A stretch of DNA of 64,000 bases. Origin: Reichenbachiella sp. Lineage in GTDB: Bacteria > Bacteroidota > Bacteroidia > Cytophagales > Cyclobacteriaceae. Both the position numbers and the translations under genes were made by a program. Under the pieces are notes generated by a model that ran no database searches, was not told where the DNA came from, and was given only the letters and a program-made list of their open reading frames with translations. Positions 37,824 through 47,302 of the stretch are shown here, one piece after another (within the stretch, counting starts at the first letter, position 1; each line of letters opens with the position of its first letter). Location of the stretch: contig NZ_JAWPMM010000001.1 in the NCBI RefSeq assembly GCF_033344935.1, forward strand, positions 2,962,001 to 3,026,000. The letters run 5' to 3'.

Positions 37824-39283
37824 TTATCTATATCATGTAAGTGATGTAATTCATACTCATCTGGAAATGGCCCAATCTTTTCCTTTTTGTTTTTTTCCTT
37901 CGTTGTCACGCCAGAATCTACGGCTTCTTGTTTTTTCTCCTTTTTGACAGAACGATGCCCGAATAAAAAGTTAACACCGAAACGAACATTCAAGTTTTGC
38001 ATATTTCTAATGTCAGTAAATCCAATGGTATTATCCACCGAAGTGTATAGTTGGATAATTCCCAATCTCGCACCAAAACCACCACCGAATGCTATTCCTT
38101 GTTTTGGTTTTCTAGATACTGTAGCAGAAACAGTCAACATTTTCCCGACATAATGGGTATAACCTACCCCATAAGTCAAGCTAATATCTCCTAAATCATT
38201 TCTAGTCATAACAGTGGCCGTTACAGTCCCTTTTGGAATTACCTTGTAAGACCCCGAAACAAATACTCTTGTATTTAGTTTTGTTTTGAACTCCCCGTCC
38301 TCAATTACTTGATAGTCGAATAGCTGATTTAAAGTATCCTTGAGAACATCTCCTGCATTATCCAAATCTCTTAAATCCATTCCCCCGAAAGTTGCTTCCG
38401 ATTCAATGAGTTCATAGTTTTTTACATCCTCTGTCCAATTGATACTTCCAATATCATTGACCGCAAGTGAAACATTCAACTTCGGATTTATTTGCAAATC
38501 AGCTCCGATATCAAATCCATACCCATTGTTTCCATTGGACATTAGATAATCTGCATTTTCCATGGAATTAAACCCTGCGGTTCTTAGGACGGATTGATTT
38601 GTAGACACTCGTACAGAATAAGTGTCTTGTTCGGTTAGAATATTCACTGATGCATTTTCATCTACTCCGGCCTGGACAAAACCTTGTAAATATTTGAATT
38701 TTAAACCTACTCGAAGCCTCTTACTTCCCATAATAGAGAGCTCATGTGAATAGCCTGCGCCATATTCTCTGTAGTAAGAACCTTGTCCACGAAGATTGCC
38801 TTCAGACACCTCTTCCCCTAAGTAATCTCCATTTCCAGCCAACAAATATTGCATTAGTGTTTTAGGATAATACAATCTGGTCTTTACTCTTTCATTGGCA
38901 AAAATTTGAACAGCCCCCATCTTTCCAATATGAAAACCTACTTGTAAAAGAGAAATAGATCCATCAAAAGACAGCCTATCTCCGTCGCTCACATTTGACA
39001 GAAAGTTATCCGGATCAAATTGTACGGAATCCGTTCCGGCAATGGCAACAAACATATCATTGTAGGTAAAGCTATTATTGACATTCGTACTTATGCCTGA
39101 AATAACAGGAAGTGAAACATAAAAATCCGCATCAGGGAAAAACACTGGATTAAAAATATTATTCTGAGGCGTCAATTCTCCCAAGTGATAAAATGACAAG
39201 TCACTTTGCGCTTGTACCATTGTTTTTAGTCCCATGAGTCCAACAATCAGACTCATTATGACAGTTTTGAAATTCTTGATCAT
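37820..39283 (-). CDS. DUF5723-like outer-membrane beta-barrel protein
   Basis: An exported 487-residue protein with a signal peptide ending MVQAQ and many amphipathic strands, including GVNFLFGHRS at the end of the barrel. It follows the pattern of the Bacteroidetes DUF5723 family: LSFYHLGELTPQNNIFNPVFFPDADFYVSLP near the start is its most typical feature. The C-terminal 40 residues are highly charged (KKEKKQEA, then TKEKNKKEK), unusual after a barrel, and probably form a periplasmic tail. The start ATG overlaps the stop of the preceding lipoprotein by 4 bp, so the two are coupled. Function unknown. Confidence 0.8.
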   Translation of the reverse strand: MIKNFKTVIMSLIVGLMGLKTMVQAQSDLSFYHLGELTPQNNIFNPVFFPDADFYVSLPVISGISTNVNNSFTYNDMFVAIAGTDSVQFDPDNFLSNVSDGDRLSFDGSISLLQVGFHIGKMGAVQIFANERVKTRLYYPKTLMQYLLAGNGDYLGEEVSEGNLRGQGSYYREYGAGYSHELSIMGSKRLRVGLKFKYLQGFVQAGVDENASVNILTEQDTYSVRVSTNQSVLRTAGFNSMENADYLMSNGNNGYGFDIGADLQINPKLNVSLAVNDIGSINWTEDVKNYELIESEATFGGMDLRDLDNAGDVLKDTLNQLFDYQVIEDGEFKTKLNTRVFVSGSYKVIPKGTVTATVMTRNDLGDISLTYGVGYTHYVGKMLTVSATVSRKPKQGIAFGGGFGARLGIIQLYTSVDNTIGFTDIRNMQNLNVRFGVNFLFGHRSVKKEKKQEAVDSGVTTKEKNKKEKIGPFPDEYELHHLHDIDN

Positions 39284-40878
39284 AGCTGAATAGTTACCTC
39301 ACCTGCAAGTGACAATTCGATGTTTAGTTTATAATCTGAGTAGAGGGTCACATAACGATTCTTCTCATGCTCGAAAGTTGAAATGTTAGCCGTAGCTAAA
39401 ATTTTATGAGCATTAATCAAGGCATCTATACCTTCCGATGACAAGTCTATTCCAGAATTTGATACATGTGGCGCGGTTGTTTTCCCATCACTACCAACGA
39501 TTGGTGATTCGATATTTGCCGCGTTTGGAAGACTGAATAGCAAGTTTCCTTGATCGTCTATAAAGCTCAAGTCAATTGCGCCTGAAAAGGGAATCTCGTT
39601 TGTTGCGATAATATTGAAAATGATGCTTTCTGCACTTTCAATATCCAAATCGTTTAATTCAAAATCAAAATCTACAGAAAAACCGTCCATCTGAAATTGC
39701 ATTGGAATAGCAATTAAACTTTCGATCTCTACTCGACTATCCTCTAATAAAAAGTTATTTAACCTACTACTGGAAGCTGGATTGGGAATTCCTGATATCT
39801 CAAATTCCATCAAGACTGGCGTCGAATTCAACAAATCATCAATGTTGCTATTTTGATTGTTTAATTCAATCGTATCAATTTTCACCTCTCCTTCTATCTC
39901 AGGTGAAGAAACAAAGCCATCTATTCCAGGGGGAGTGATTTCCTGCAGAAGAACTTGATTCCCATCAGCATCTATAGCTTTGAGTTCATCAAAAGATAAC
40001 TCGATATCCATACCGTAAGAATTAGTTGTTATCAGATAAACTCGAGGGTCTTCAAGTTTTAGTCCGTCACCGGAAAAATCATTAAAAGCAGTCATATCTA
40101 TTGACTGATTTTGTAAATCAATAGGATCACTTCCAAACTTCCCATAAATATGTGTGAAGCCGGGGTTATTAAAAGCCAAATCAAATGTCATTCGCTGCTC
40201 TGGTAAAATTTCAGTACCAGCTTCGAAGGTAATAGTCCCTACAACATGCACTTGAAATTCATTTTCGTTAAATGCATTTTTATAAAATTTTGATTTAAGA
40301 CCTTCTAAAGGCCTTGAGTAGCTATCTGTGACATCAGCACCTGTATATACCAACTCTTCTGAGTTCGTAAGATCTACATTGGTAGTAACGAGCTTCGTTC
40401 CTTCAATCGTCCAGGTATAGTCTATATCACCTTTAAAAGTTGAGAGCATCTCAAAATCGAGTGTTCCAGCACTATAAATTAAAGAATCTATTTCCTCCCC
40501 ATTATTGGCTGGAAATGAAAAAGTGAAGACTTCGTCAATCTCAATTTCATATCCGATAGGAGTCGCTGGAACGTTTTCAGCAGGAGCGAATTCCTCTTCA
40601 TTACTTACGGAATTAATTGCTATTAAATCATCATTGCCATCATACACCGTCGATTCACTAAAGTATAGCGCGATAGTTTGGTCTGCATTAGTCGTGATTT
40701 CAACGGACTCATCTTCCAAGTCCTCCAACAGTTCCTGAACTGTATATTCTGAATAGCCTAAGTTGATAGCAATATGCGGGGATACAGTACCTGGTTTTAT
40801 CTTCCCGAGGTCCTCAATATTACAGGAAGTAGCCAAAAGGCAGGGCAAGGTTAGTACCCAAATAAGATTCTTTCTCAT
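39280..40878 (-). CDS. Lipoprotein of unknown function coupled to DUF5723 protein
   Basis: A 532-residue lipoprotein with signal MRKNLIWVLTLPCLLATSC (Cys19). The mature protein is acidic and appears all-beta, with repeated segments such as FTFSFPANNGEEIDSLIYS and DFDFELNDLDIESAES. I do not recognise a domain. Its stop codon overlaps the start of the DUF5723 barrel gene (ATGA, 4 bp), which suggests that the lipoprotein and the barrel form an outer-membrane pair. The long region upstream (40879-41240) should carry the promoter. Confidence 0.75.
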   Translation of the reverse strand: MRKNLIWVLTLPCLLATSCNIEDLGKIKPGTVSPHIAINLGYSEYTVQELLEDLEDESVEITTNADQTIALYFSESTVYDGNDDLIAINSVSNEEEFAPAENVPATPIGYEIEIDEVFTFSFPANNGEEIDSLIYSAGTLDFEMLSTFKGDIDYTWTIEGTKLVTTNVDLTNSEELVYTGADVTDSYSRPLEGLKSKFYKNAFNENEFQVHVVGTITFEAGTEILPEQRMTFDLAFNNPGFTHIYGKFGSDPIDLQNQSIDMTAFNDFSGDGLKLEDPRVYLITTNSYGMDIELSFDELKAIDADGNQVLLQEITPPGIDGFVSSPEIEGEVKIDTIELNNQNSNIDDLLNSTPVLMEFEISGIPNPASSSRLNNFLLEDSRVEIESLIAIPMQFQMDGFSVDFDFELNDLDIESAESIIFNIIATNEIPFSGAIDLSFIDDQGNLLFSLPNAANIESPIVGSDGKTTAPHVSNSGIDLSSEGIDALINAHKILATANISTFEHEKNRYVTLYSDYKLNIELSLAGEVTIQL

Positions 40879-41241
40879 AGTATTAAAAAGGTCAAACGCA
40901 ATATTACCCTACGTCTATTTAAGAACTTATATTAATTATTTTTAAATATCTGGTAATTGAATTTTTTCGATGAATAAGCCCTTATATCCTATAAATGAAT
41001 CATTACACTTGTATTAATCAAAGAGAATACATCCTTCCAAAACTGAATATTTAGGATATTTCCATGTTTGTTTTGTATGTTTTTTATTTAGACTTTTTGT
41101 CATTGCTTATCTAATTCTGTATTTTAGTTAGAAGAATTAGAACCTAACTAAGATCTTAATCCATTTTTCAAATTCCGTTCTACTTGAGGAAGTGATGAAA
41201 ATGAGCTTTGGAACATCAGTTTCAAAAAGTAGAAAAAGAAA
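40879..41241. other. AT-rich region upstream of the lipoprotein/barrel operon
   Basis: This 363-bp stretch has no credible gene. It contains two interleaved inverted repeats, CTAATTC/GAATTAG (41111-41117 with 41134-41140) and TTAGTTA/TAACTAA (41124-41130 with 41145-41151), which could form alternative hairpins or operator half sites. Confidence 0.45.
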
Positions 41242-41268
41242 AAAGAGCCACTCAATGAGTGGCTCTTT
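41242..41268 (-). terminator. Terminator of the quinone oxidoreductase gene
   Basis: Perfect 13-bp stem AAAGAGCCACTCA / TGAGTGGCTCTTT around a single A, followed on the minus strand by TTTTTCTTTTTC. The same hairpin is followed by ACTTTTTATATTTTTC on the plus strand, so it may work in both directions. Confidence 0.88.
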
Positions 41269-41292
41269 ACTTTTTATATTTTTCTCACACGA

Positions 41293-42267
41293 TCAAGTAA
41301 CAAAAATAATTTTCCCTTTTACTTTTTTACTTGTTAATTCAGTCATTGCTTCTGCGACTTGTTCCAAATTGTATTTTTTATGAATCTGCGCTTGAACCTT
41401 TCCCTCGACCAACCACTTAACGATGGTTTGGAAATTCTCAGCATTCACATGAGGTTCGTTTCTAAAGAAGCCTCCCCAAAACACGCCAACTATAGAACAC
41501 CCCTTAAGTAATGGCAAATTGAGAGGAATCTTTGGGATTTCTCCAGCTGCAAAACCCACGACCAAATACCTACCTTTCCAAGCGATGGCTCTCAAAGCTG
41601 GTTCTGTGAAGCGATCTCCCACAGGATCATAAATCACATCTACACCATTGCCATTCGTTAGCGCCTTTGCTTGTGTTTTTAAATCCTCTTGGCTGTAATT
41701 GATAGTCATGTCAGCCCCAATGGATTTACAGTAGTTTAGTTTTTCATCTGAACTAGCAGCAGCTATTACTTTAGCTCCTAATGCTTTACCAATCTGAATG
41801 GCTGCGGTACCTACTCCGCCAGCAGCACCCAACACAAGTAAAGTTTCCCCAGCCTTCAACTTAGCGCGATTGACCAATGCGTGGTAAGAAGTACCAAAAG
41901 TCATCATAGTTGATGCTGCCTGTTCGAAACTAATACCATCAGGCAAAGGAAATACGTTACTGGCCTTCCCAATTACCTCTTCCGCAAATCCGCCCCAACC
42001 TGTACCCGCCATTACTCTGTCTCCGACCTTTAAGTGGCTAACACCTTCACCTACAGTTTTTACTATACCTGCTACTTCTCCGCCTGGAGAAAATGGCATT
42101 TCTGGCTGAAACTGATATTTACCTTCAATGATGAGGGTGTCTGGAAAGTTTAACCCACTCGCCTTCACCTCTATCACTACTTCTCCTATTCCTGGAATTA
42201 AAGACTCGACTTCTTTAACGACCAAATTCTCTGGTGGCCCATAAGACTCGCACAACACTGCTTTCAT
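41293..42267 (-). CDS. NADPH:quinone oxidoreductase (zinc-free MDR family)
   Basis: Medium-chain dehydrogenase/reductase of 324 residues. The N-terminal GroES-like domain (LVVKEVESLIPGIGEVVIEVKASGLNFPD) lacks the Cys/His zinc ligands of alcohol dehydrogenases, typical of quinone oxidoreductases. The Rossmann part has LGAAGGVGTAAIQIGKALGAKV, the nucleotide-binding AXXGXXG type. It reduces quinones or conjugated carbonyls using NADPH; the substrate cannot be told. It is a single gene with its own terminator, 11 bp after the helicase-nuclease gene on the same strand. Confidence 0.9.
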   Translation of the reverse strand: MKAVLCESYGPPENLVVKEVESLIPGIGEVVIEVKASGLNFPDTLIIEGKYQFQPEMPFSPGGEVAGIVKTVGEGVSHLKVGDRVMAGTGWGGFAEEVIGKASNVFPLPDGISFEQAASTMMTFGTSYHALVNRAKLKAGETLLVLGAAGGVGTAAIQIGKALGAKVIAAASSDEKLNYCKSIGADMTINYSQEDLKTQAKALTNGNGVDVIYDPVGDRFTEPALRAIAWKGRYLVVGFAAGEIPKIPLNLPLLKGCSIVGVFWGGFFRNEPHVNAENFQTIVKWLVEGKVQAQIHKKYNLEQVAEAMTELTSKKVKGKIIFVT

Positions 42268-42278
42268 ATCTATATTTT

Positions 42279-45200
42279 TTAATTAACGGCCAGTACACCC
42301 GGCTCTGACAAATAAATCAAATAACCATCAACCTGGTCATACCCCATTTGTCCAAGTATGCTTTTATACTCACTTACCTGACGAAGATGACTTTCAGACC
42401 TGGCACCTGTTTTATAATCGATAACAATGGCCTTATTACTTCTTACAATTACCCGGTCAGGTCTTTTCAATTTACCATCAGTCAGTAATATGGACGATTC
42501 GTTCTTCACTTGCCAACTAGACTCGAACCAGCCTGATATCTGTGGGATCTCCCATATTTCTCTCAGCTTAATTTTTATGTCCACCATTTCCTCATTGGAT
42601 AACCCAAATTTGATTTGAGCTTTATCTAAGGCCATCGTGAAATCCTTTTTAGATTGAATCAAGGAGAATATCCAATGAATAACCTGGCCATAATTGATGG
42701 ATTCAATAACAGATTCTTCAAGAATTCGAGCTTTATGCCTCAACTTGACCCTGTCTACTGGAACCGAAAAGCTAACGGGCAATAATGACTCTCGATTCAA
42801 TAGTTCTTCTACATAACTACTATAAGCTGGAAGTCTCCCAATTTCTATAGACTCCAAACCTTCCTGAATTAATGCTTTTTCCTTAGCATAATTGAATAAG
42901 ATATCTCCAACATGGCTAATTCCTCTTGAATTGGCATTGACTTGAGAAAGAATAAAAAGCGCCTCCTCTGCCCTTGTAAGGGCTACATAAAGCAGGTTCA
43001 GATTATCTAAATAGATATCGGACTTTTCTAAAAAATAGTCTTGTGCAAATACCGTATTCGACAGATCGCTCTTATACCTGACGGGTACAAAGGGAATCTG
43101 TTCTAAAACTGGTGAACCGTTGGTTTCACACCAAAGCAACTGTTCGTTGGTGCCTGAGTGATCAAGTTTCCATTGACAATAGGGTACGATTACCACCTTG
43201 AACTGAAGGCCTTTGGACTTATGAACGGTCATCAAACGCATGGCTTCCTGATCCTCTGACACCTGTATAGATCGGGTATCATGATCAGCCCACCACACAA
43301 GAAAGTCATTGAGACTGTCTCGTTCATACTTCAGGTAATCTATTACAAGATCTTGAAAACAAAGAATATAAGCATGGTCCTGGGGCTTGCTAAAAAGGTT
43401 AAAATGGCCGATTAGTGTTTCCACCATCTGAGACAAATTCATTCTTGTAAGTTCGTCAGCTCTAACAATCAACTCCTCCACATTTATATGATCACCTATC
43501 CTTTCTGCATATTGTTGACAAGCATATTTTAGTTGTGATATGGCTAGTGGCTGTTCTGTATTTGCAATCCAGGTCAAACTCTGCAAAACAAGGTGGACGG
43601 CCGGGTTGTTTTTAATGAATAGAGATTCATTAGAAATGACATCATACTTGTATCCATCATTCCCTACCTTCAAATGATATTCCATCAATCCTTCTGTAAT
43701 TTTTCGTCCCTGAGGATTGGTTCTAACCAGAATAGCTATGTCATTCAATTGATAATTCGCGTCCTGCAGTCGCTTTATTTGCTTTACCAATTCCTCAATT
43801 ACAAATTCATCAGCATCTTCTATTTCATTATTCTTCTCATAGAATTGTAGATTAATTAAACCTTCTCCAGATTCATCGAACAATTGTTGAGCACTGCTGT
43901 GATAAGCTGCCTTCATGTTCAAATTAGCCTGTATCGCTTCCGCGTGATTTGCCCCTAAATGACTCTCTAGCATTTCTGGTGCTTGATTGAACAAGTCATT
44001 GTTGAATTCCACAATATTCTGCTTACTACGACGGTTCGTGCTCAACCCTTCATCTTTTATTTGGCTTTCACCTATATCTTTTCTTATCTGATCCAGAAGG
44101 ATCTTCCAATTGCCCCCACGCCAGCGGTAAATAGATTGTTTGATATCACCTACCACCATAGAGAAATTGCCAGCACTCAGGGTATCCTGAATGAGTGGTT
44201 TGAAATTGTTCCATTGCAAACCACTCGTATCCTGGAATTCATCAATCAAATAATGTTTGTATCTCGTGCCTACTTTCTCATAGATGTAGGGTGCATCACT
44301 ATCATTGATGATTTCATTAAGAAAAACTGGGAAATCGGAAATAAGCAATAAGTCGTTGTCTTTCCGGTAGTTGTTGATCTCTTCGGAAATTCTAGATAAC
44401 AAACCGAAAGTATAGATATACTTAATGACTTGTTCAAGCGATTGGTATTCCTTGTTATGCTTAAAATAATAATCAATTGCCGTGGATAACAGATCTGCCA
44501 AGCCATCAGCAATAGCATTATCTACGGCAACTCCAGTATCAGAACCCTTGCTATACCATTTGCCCTGCTCCAATGCGTCGTAGACACGCTTACCCGGTTC
44601 AGCAAATTCTCCATTAACCACCTTATCCAAATAACCGCCCACTCCTGCTGCCTTGTAGGTGAAATCATCTCGAGTCAACCCATGTCCTTCCAGATTCAAT
44701 TTAATTTTCTGACCTATTTCCTTTAGGCCTGATACTAACTCTTTGCTTTTATTATTTAGGCTTTTTATAAAACCTCCGATAAAATTCTCTTGACTCAATT
44801 GAGCAAACACTTCGTGCTTGTTTTGCACTAAAAACTCATTGAAGAGCTCATTTGACAGACTCTTGATATCACTCCTTGTATCCCAAGATTTACCTTGATT
44901 GATTTGATAGATGGCAAAATCTGTCAGCCAGCGAATCAGTTGCGGATCATCAACCATTTCCAAAAGCATTTTATCTATGACTTCTGAAATAACTTTAGAT
45001 TGATCCAACTCAATCTTAAAACCAGTCTGAATACCTATCTCTCGAGCGAAAGACCTGACAATTTTCTGAAAGAAAGCATCAATGGTAGTAACTGCAAAAA
45101 AGGAATAATTATGAAGAATGCTTCGAAGTAAGGCATCAGCCCTTTCAGCAAGCTGTCCCTCTGTAATATTCAATTCCTTCTGTAAATCTGAAGACATCGT

Positions 45201-45398
45201 ATGCTCCCCCTTGGAGAGTTGCTCCAATGTTTCCAAGATTCGTGACTTCATCTCTTCTGTCGCCTTATTGGTAAATGTAACGGCAAGTACCGTCTTGAAA
45301 TAATCAGGATATTTCAACGCCAGACGGATGTAGTTGTAGGTCAGAATGTAAGTTTTACCTGATCCGGCAGAAGCTCGATAGATGCTGAAGTTTTTGAT
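42279..45398 (-). CDS. UvrD/RecB-like helicase-nuclease, AddA type (non-standard start)
   Basis: ATP-dependent DNA helicase fused to a PD-(D/E)XK nuclease, used in double-strand-break repair. Superfamily 1 motifs in order: Walker A SAGSGKT (45351-45371), TFTNKATEEM, DEFQDTSGLQW (motif II), VGDIKQSIYRWRGG (motif III), TVHKSKGLQFKVV (motif V) and YVALTRAEEAL (motif VI). The C-terminal nuclease has RPDRVIV followed by IDYKTG. No ATG, GTG or TTG lies upstream of Walker A in frame: a TAA at 45411-45413 precedes SerThrValThr and then an ATC at 45396-45398, giving MKNFSIYRASAGSGKT, which matches family N-termini if ATC starts translation. The TTG at 45317 would delete Walker A. The partner AddB is not adjacent. 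Domain assignment is certain; the start is not. Confidence 0.85.
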   Translation of the reverse strand: MKNFSIYRASAGSGKTYILTYNYIRLALKYPDYFKTVLAVTFTNKATEEMKSRILETLEQLSKGEHTMSSDLQKELNITEGQLAERADALLRSILHNYSFFAVTTIDAFFQKIVRSFAREIGIQTGFKIELDQSKVISEVIDKMLLEMVDDPQLIRWLTDFAIYQINQGKSWDTRSDIKSLSNELFNEFLVQNKHEVFAQLSQENFIGGFIKSLNNKSKELVSGLKEIGQKIKLNLEGHGLTRDDFTYKAAGVGGYLDKVVNGEFAEPGKRVYDALEQGKWYSKGSDTGVAVDNAIADGLADLLSTAIDYYFKHNKEYQSLEQVIKYIYTFGLLSRISEEINNYRKDNDLLLISDFPVFLNEIINDSDAPYIYEKVGTRYKHYLIDEFQDTSGLQWNNFKPLIQDTLSAGNFSMVVGDIKQSIYRWRGGNWKILLDQIRKDIGESQIKDEGLSTNRRSKQNIVEFNNDLFNQAPEMLESHLGANHAEAIQANLNMKAAYHSSAQQLFDESGEGLINLQFYEKNNEIEDADEFVIEELVKQIKRLQDANYQLNDIAILVRTNPQGRKITEGLMEYHLKVGNDGYKYDVISNESLFIKNNPAVHLVLQSLTWIANTEQPLAISQLKYACQQYAERIGDHINVEELIVRADELTRMNLSQMVETLIGHFNLFSKPQDHAYILCFQDLVIDYLKYERDSLNDFLVWWADHDTRSIQVSEDQEAMRLMTVHKSKGLQFKVVIVPYCQWKLDHSGTNEQLLWCETNGSPVLEQIPFVPVRYKSDLSNTVFAQDYFLEKSDIYLDNLNLLYVALTRAEEALFILSQVNANSRGISHVGDILFNYAKEKALIQEGLESIEIGRLPAYSSYVEELLNRESLLPVSFSVPVDRVKLRHKARILEESVIESINYGQVIHWIFSLIQSKKDFTMALDKAQIKFGLSNEEMVDIKIKLREIWEIPQISGWFESSWQVKNESSILLTDGKLKRPDRVIVRSNKAIVIDYKTGARSESHLRQVSEYKSILGQMGYDQVDGYLIYLSEPGVLAVN

Positions 45399-45412
45399 AG
45401 TAACAGTAGATT

Positions 45413-45436
45413 AATGCTCTTCTAAGAAAGAGCATT
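45413..45436. terminator. Hairpin just upstream of the helicase-nuclease
   Basis: Perfect 9-bp stem AATGCTCTT / AAGAGCATT with a 6-base loop, in the 102-bp gap after the hybrid kinase. No T tract follows on the minus strand. It may end the kinase transcript or lie in the helicase leader: its foot is 14 bp from the suggested ATC start. Confidence 0.4.
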
Positions 45437-45500
45437 AGTGGCTTCTAAACAAAAAAGGTGACGATTAATTTCTTCGCCTCTTCTACTTAATCAGCTTAAG

Positions 45501-47288
45501 TTAAGCTTCAATCAAGTCGTTTCTTAATATCTCTAATTGTAATTTCTTTATTATCTTATTGGTGGTTTTCTCGACGTTCTTCAAGTGCTCAATTTTATAT
45601 TCATCTGAGTGATAATTTTTATTGTTTTTCACAAAGGATTGTTTACTTTCTTTCATCAAATGCATAAGCTCTTTTATTTCAAAATTGTTGATGCTAGAAT
45701 AAATTTTATGCCGCGTATTACTCAACTTTTCAAAATCATCTGTTAAAAGACCCGAAGAATATTCCGATATAAATTCTTCAAAAGCTTTAATAGAAAGCTT
45801 GAGTACTTTTTTAAAGAAATACTGATCTCCTTTAGCTAAATTTTTAATATATGTGAACTTCAAATCTGAATTTTGGTGTTCAAAAATTAGATCACTTGCC
45901 TGATTTATTATTTTTTGTTTTGAGCCATTTTCAGATGCTGGTTTTACGTATTTGGCAATTGTCTTGTATAATTCAGCAGGGTTAATTGGTTTTGAAACAA
46001 TATCATTCATTCCTGCATCATATACTTCCGATGATACTTCACTTATAGAGGCTGCAGTCAAAGCAACAATTGGCAGGTGTCTGTATTTGTTTCTAGGGAG
46101 TTTTCTGATTTCAGAAGTAGCAATAAATCCATCCATTACTGGCATTTGAAGGTCCATGAGTACCAAATCAAATTTTCCCGAGATTACTCTGTCAATTGCC
46201 TCCATTCCATTCTCTGCGAAGTCAGTAATTACCTCCCATTCAGTAAGAAATTTTTCCACTACTAGTCGATTAACGGCAATATCCTCCACTATTAACACTC
46301 TAGCTCCTTTAAGACTTAAATCTAGGTAGTTTGTAGATGTACCTTGCCTTTCTCTAATCTCTAATTCATTTGGTAATTTAAAGGGAAGTACAATTTTAAA
46401 ACTGGAACCAATACCCAATTCACTATTGACACTTATTTGACCTCCTTGCAGTTCTATGAGTTGCTTAGTTATGGTTAATCCTAGCCCAGTGCCACCAAAT
46501 TTCCTATTTATTTTTGAATCTGCTTGACTGAAGTGTTCAAATATTTGCTTTAATTTGTCCTCCGATATTCCTATCCCACTATCAGAAACATTGACTTCCA
46601 ACTCGATCATAGTCTCATCAATTGACCTATATTGAGCGTCTAATCTCACGGTCCCATTCATTGTGAATTTGACAGCATTACTAACCAGATTATTCAGAAT
46701 TTGAATAAATCTGGTAGGGTCACCGACCAAAAAATCTGGCAAATTATCTTCAATAGATTTGATCAACTTGCAATTTTGCTCGTTGGCCTTCATTCTCATG
46801 GATTCAAGTACTCCACTGATAGAATTGCGAATATTGAATGGCGTGGATTCAAAATTGACTTTACCAGCTTCAATTTTATTAAAGTCTAAGACGTCGTTTA
46901 TTATTGCAAGCAAATTATCTCCTGACCATCTAAGATTTTGGATGTAAGTCATTTGATCTGATCTAGGTGACTCATGCGTCAAAATATGACCTATTCCTAT
47001 GATAGCATTTAACGGAGTCCTGATTTCATGACTTATCATAGAAAGAAACTCTGCTTTTGCTTTCGTTGCCATTTCCGCTTTGCGCTTTTGCTTGTTAAGT
47101 TCTTCTATGATTAATTCGGATTCTTTCTTCTTAAATTTAATGTCCTCACTGAGCTCAAGTAACGCGACAAGCACCTCTTTGTACCTATCGTCTTTCTCTG
47201 CTTCAATCATTTGTTCAGTAACTCGGCTTTCTCCGTTTGCAATATGCAGGAGTTCGTCTAGCACCAAATTTTGAAAATCATTTCTCAT
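45501..47288 (-). CDS. Cytoplasmic hybrid histidine kinase (HisKA-HATPase-REC-Hpt)
   Basis: A 595-residue complete phosphorelay in one chain: an N-terminal helical region (1-75) with no recognisable sensor domain, HisKA with H87 (SMISHEIRTPLNAI), HATPase (NNLVSNAVKFT, DSGIGISED, FGGTGLGLTI), a receiver with phospho-acceptor D379 (LVLMDLQMPVMDG) and K433, and a C-terminal Hpt-like domain with H527 (NTRHKIYSSI). No membrane helix. With no sensor of its own, its input must come from a partner protein. It is the last gene of a run of six same-strand genes that includes two globins and a STAS-like protein, with 14 bp to the STAS-like gene. The output regulator that receives phosphate from the Hpt is not in the window. 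Confidence 0.93.
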   Translation of the reverse strand: MRNDFQNLVLDELLHIANGESRVTEQMIEAEKDDRYKEVLVALLELSEDIKFKKKESELIIEELNKQKRKAEMATKAKAEFLSMISHEIRTPLNAIIGIGHILTHESPRSDQMTYIQNLRWSGDNLLAIINDVLDFNKIEAGKVNFESTPFNIRNSISGVLESMRMKANEQNCKLIKSIEDNLPDFLVGDPTRFIQILNNLVSNAVKFTMNGTVRLDAQYRSIDETMIELEVNVSDSGIGISEDKLKQIFEHFSQADSKINRKFGGTGLGLTITKQLIELQGGQISVNSELGIGSSFKIVLPFKLPNELEIRERQGTSTNYLDLSLKGARVLIVEDIAVNRLVVEKFLTEWEVITDFAENGMEAIDRVISGKFDLVLMDLQMPVMDGFIATSEIRKLPRNKYRHLPIVALTAASISEVSSEVYDAGMNDIVSKPINPAELYKTIAKYVKPASENGSKQKIINQASDLIFEHQNSDLKFTYIKNLAKGDQYFFKKVLKLSIKAFEEFISEYSSGLLTDDFEKLSNTRHKIYSSINNFEIKELMHLMKESKQSFVKNNKNYHSDEYKIEHLKNVEKTTNKIIKKLQLEILRNDLIEA

Positions 47289-47302
47289 ATTGCCTGAAAA
47301 TT

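Noticed and set aside
42279-45317. Helicase as a truncated pseudogene starting at TTG 45317
   Set aside because: Walker A and the normal N-terminus are intact just upstream in the same frame and all later motifs are complete, so only the start codon is abnormal.
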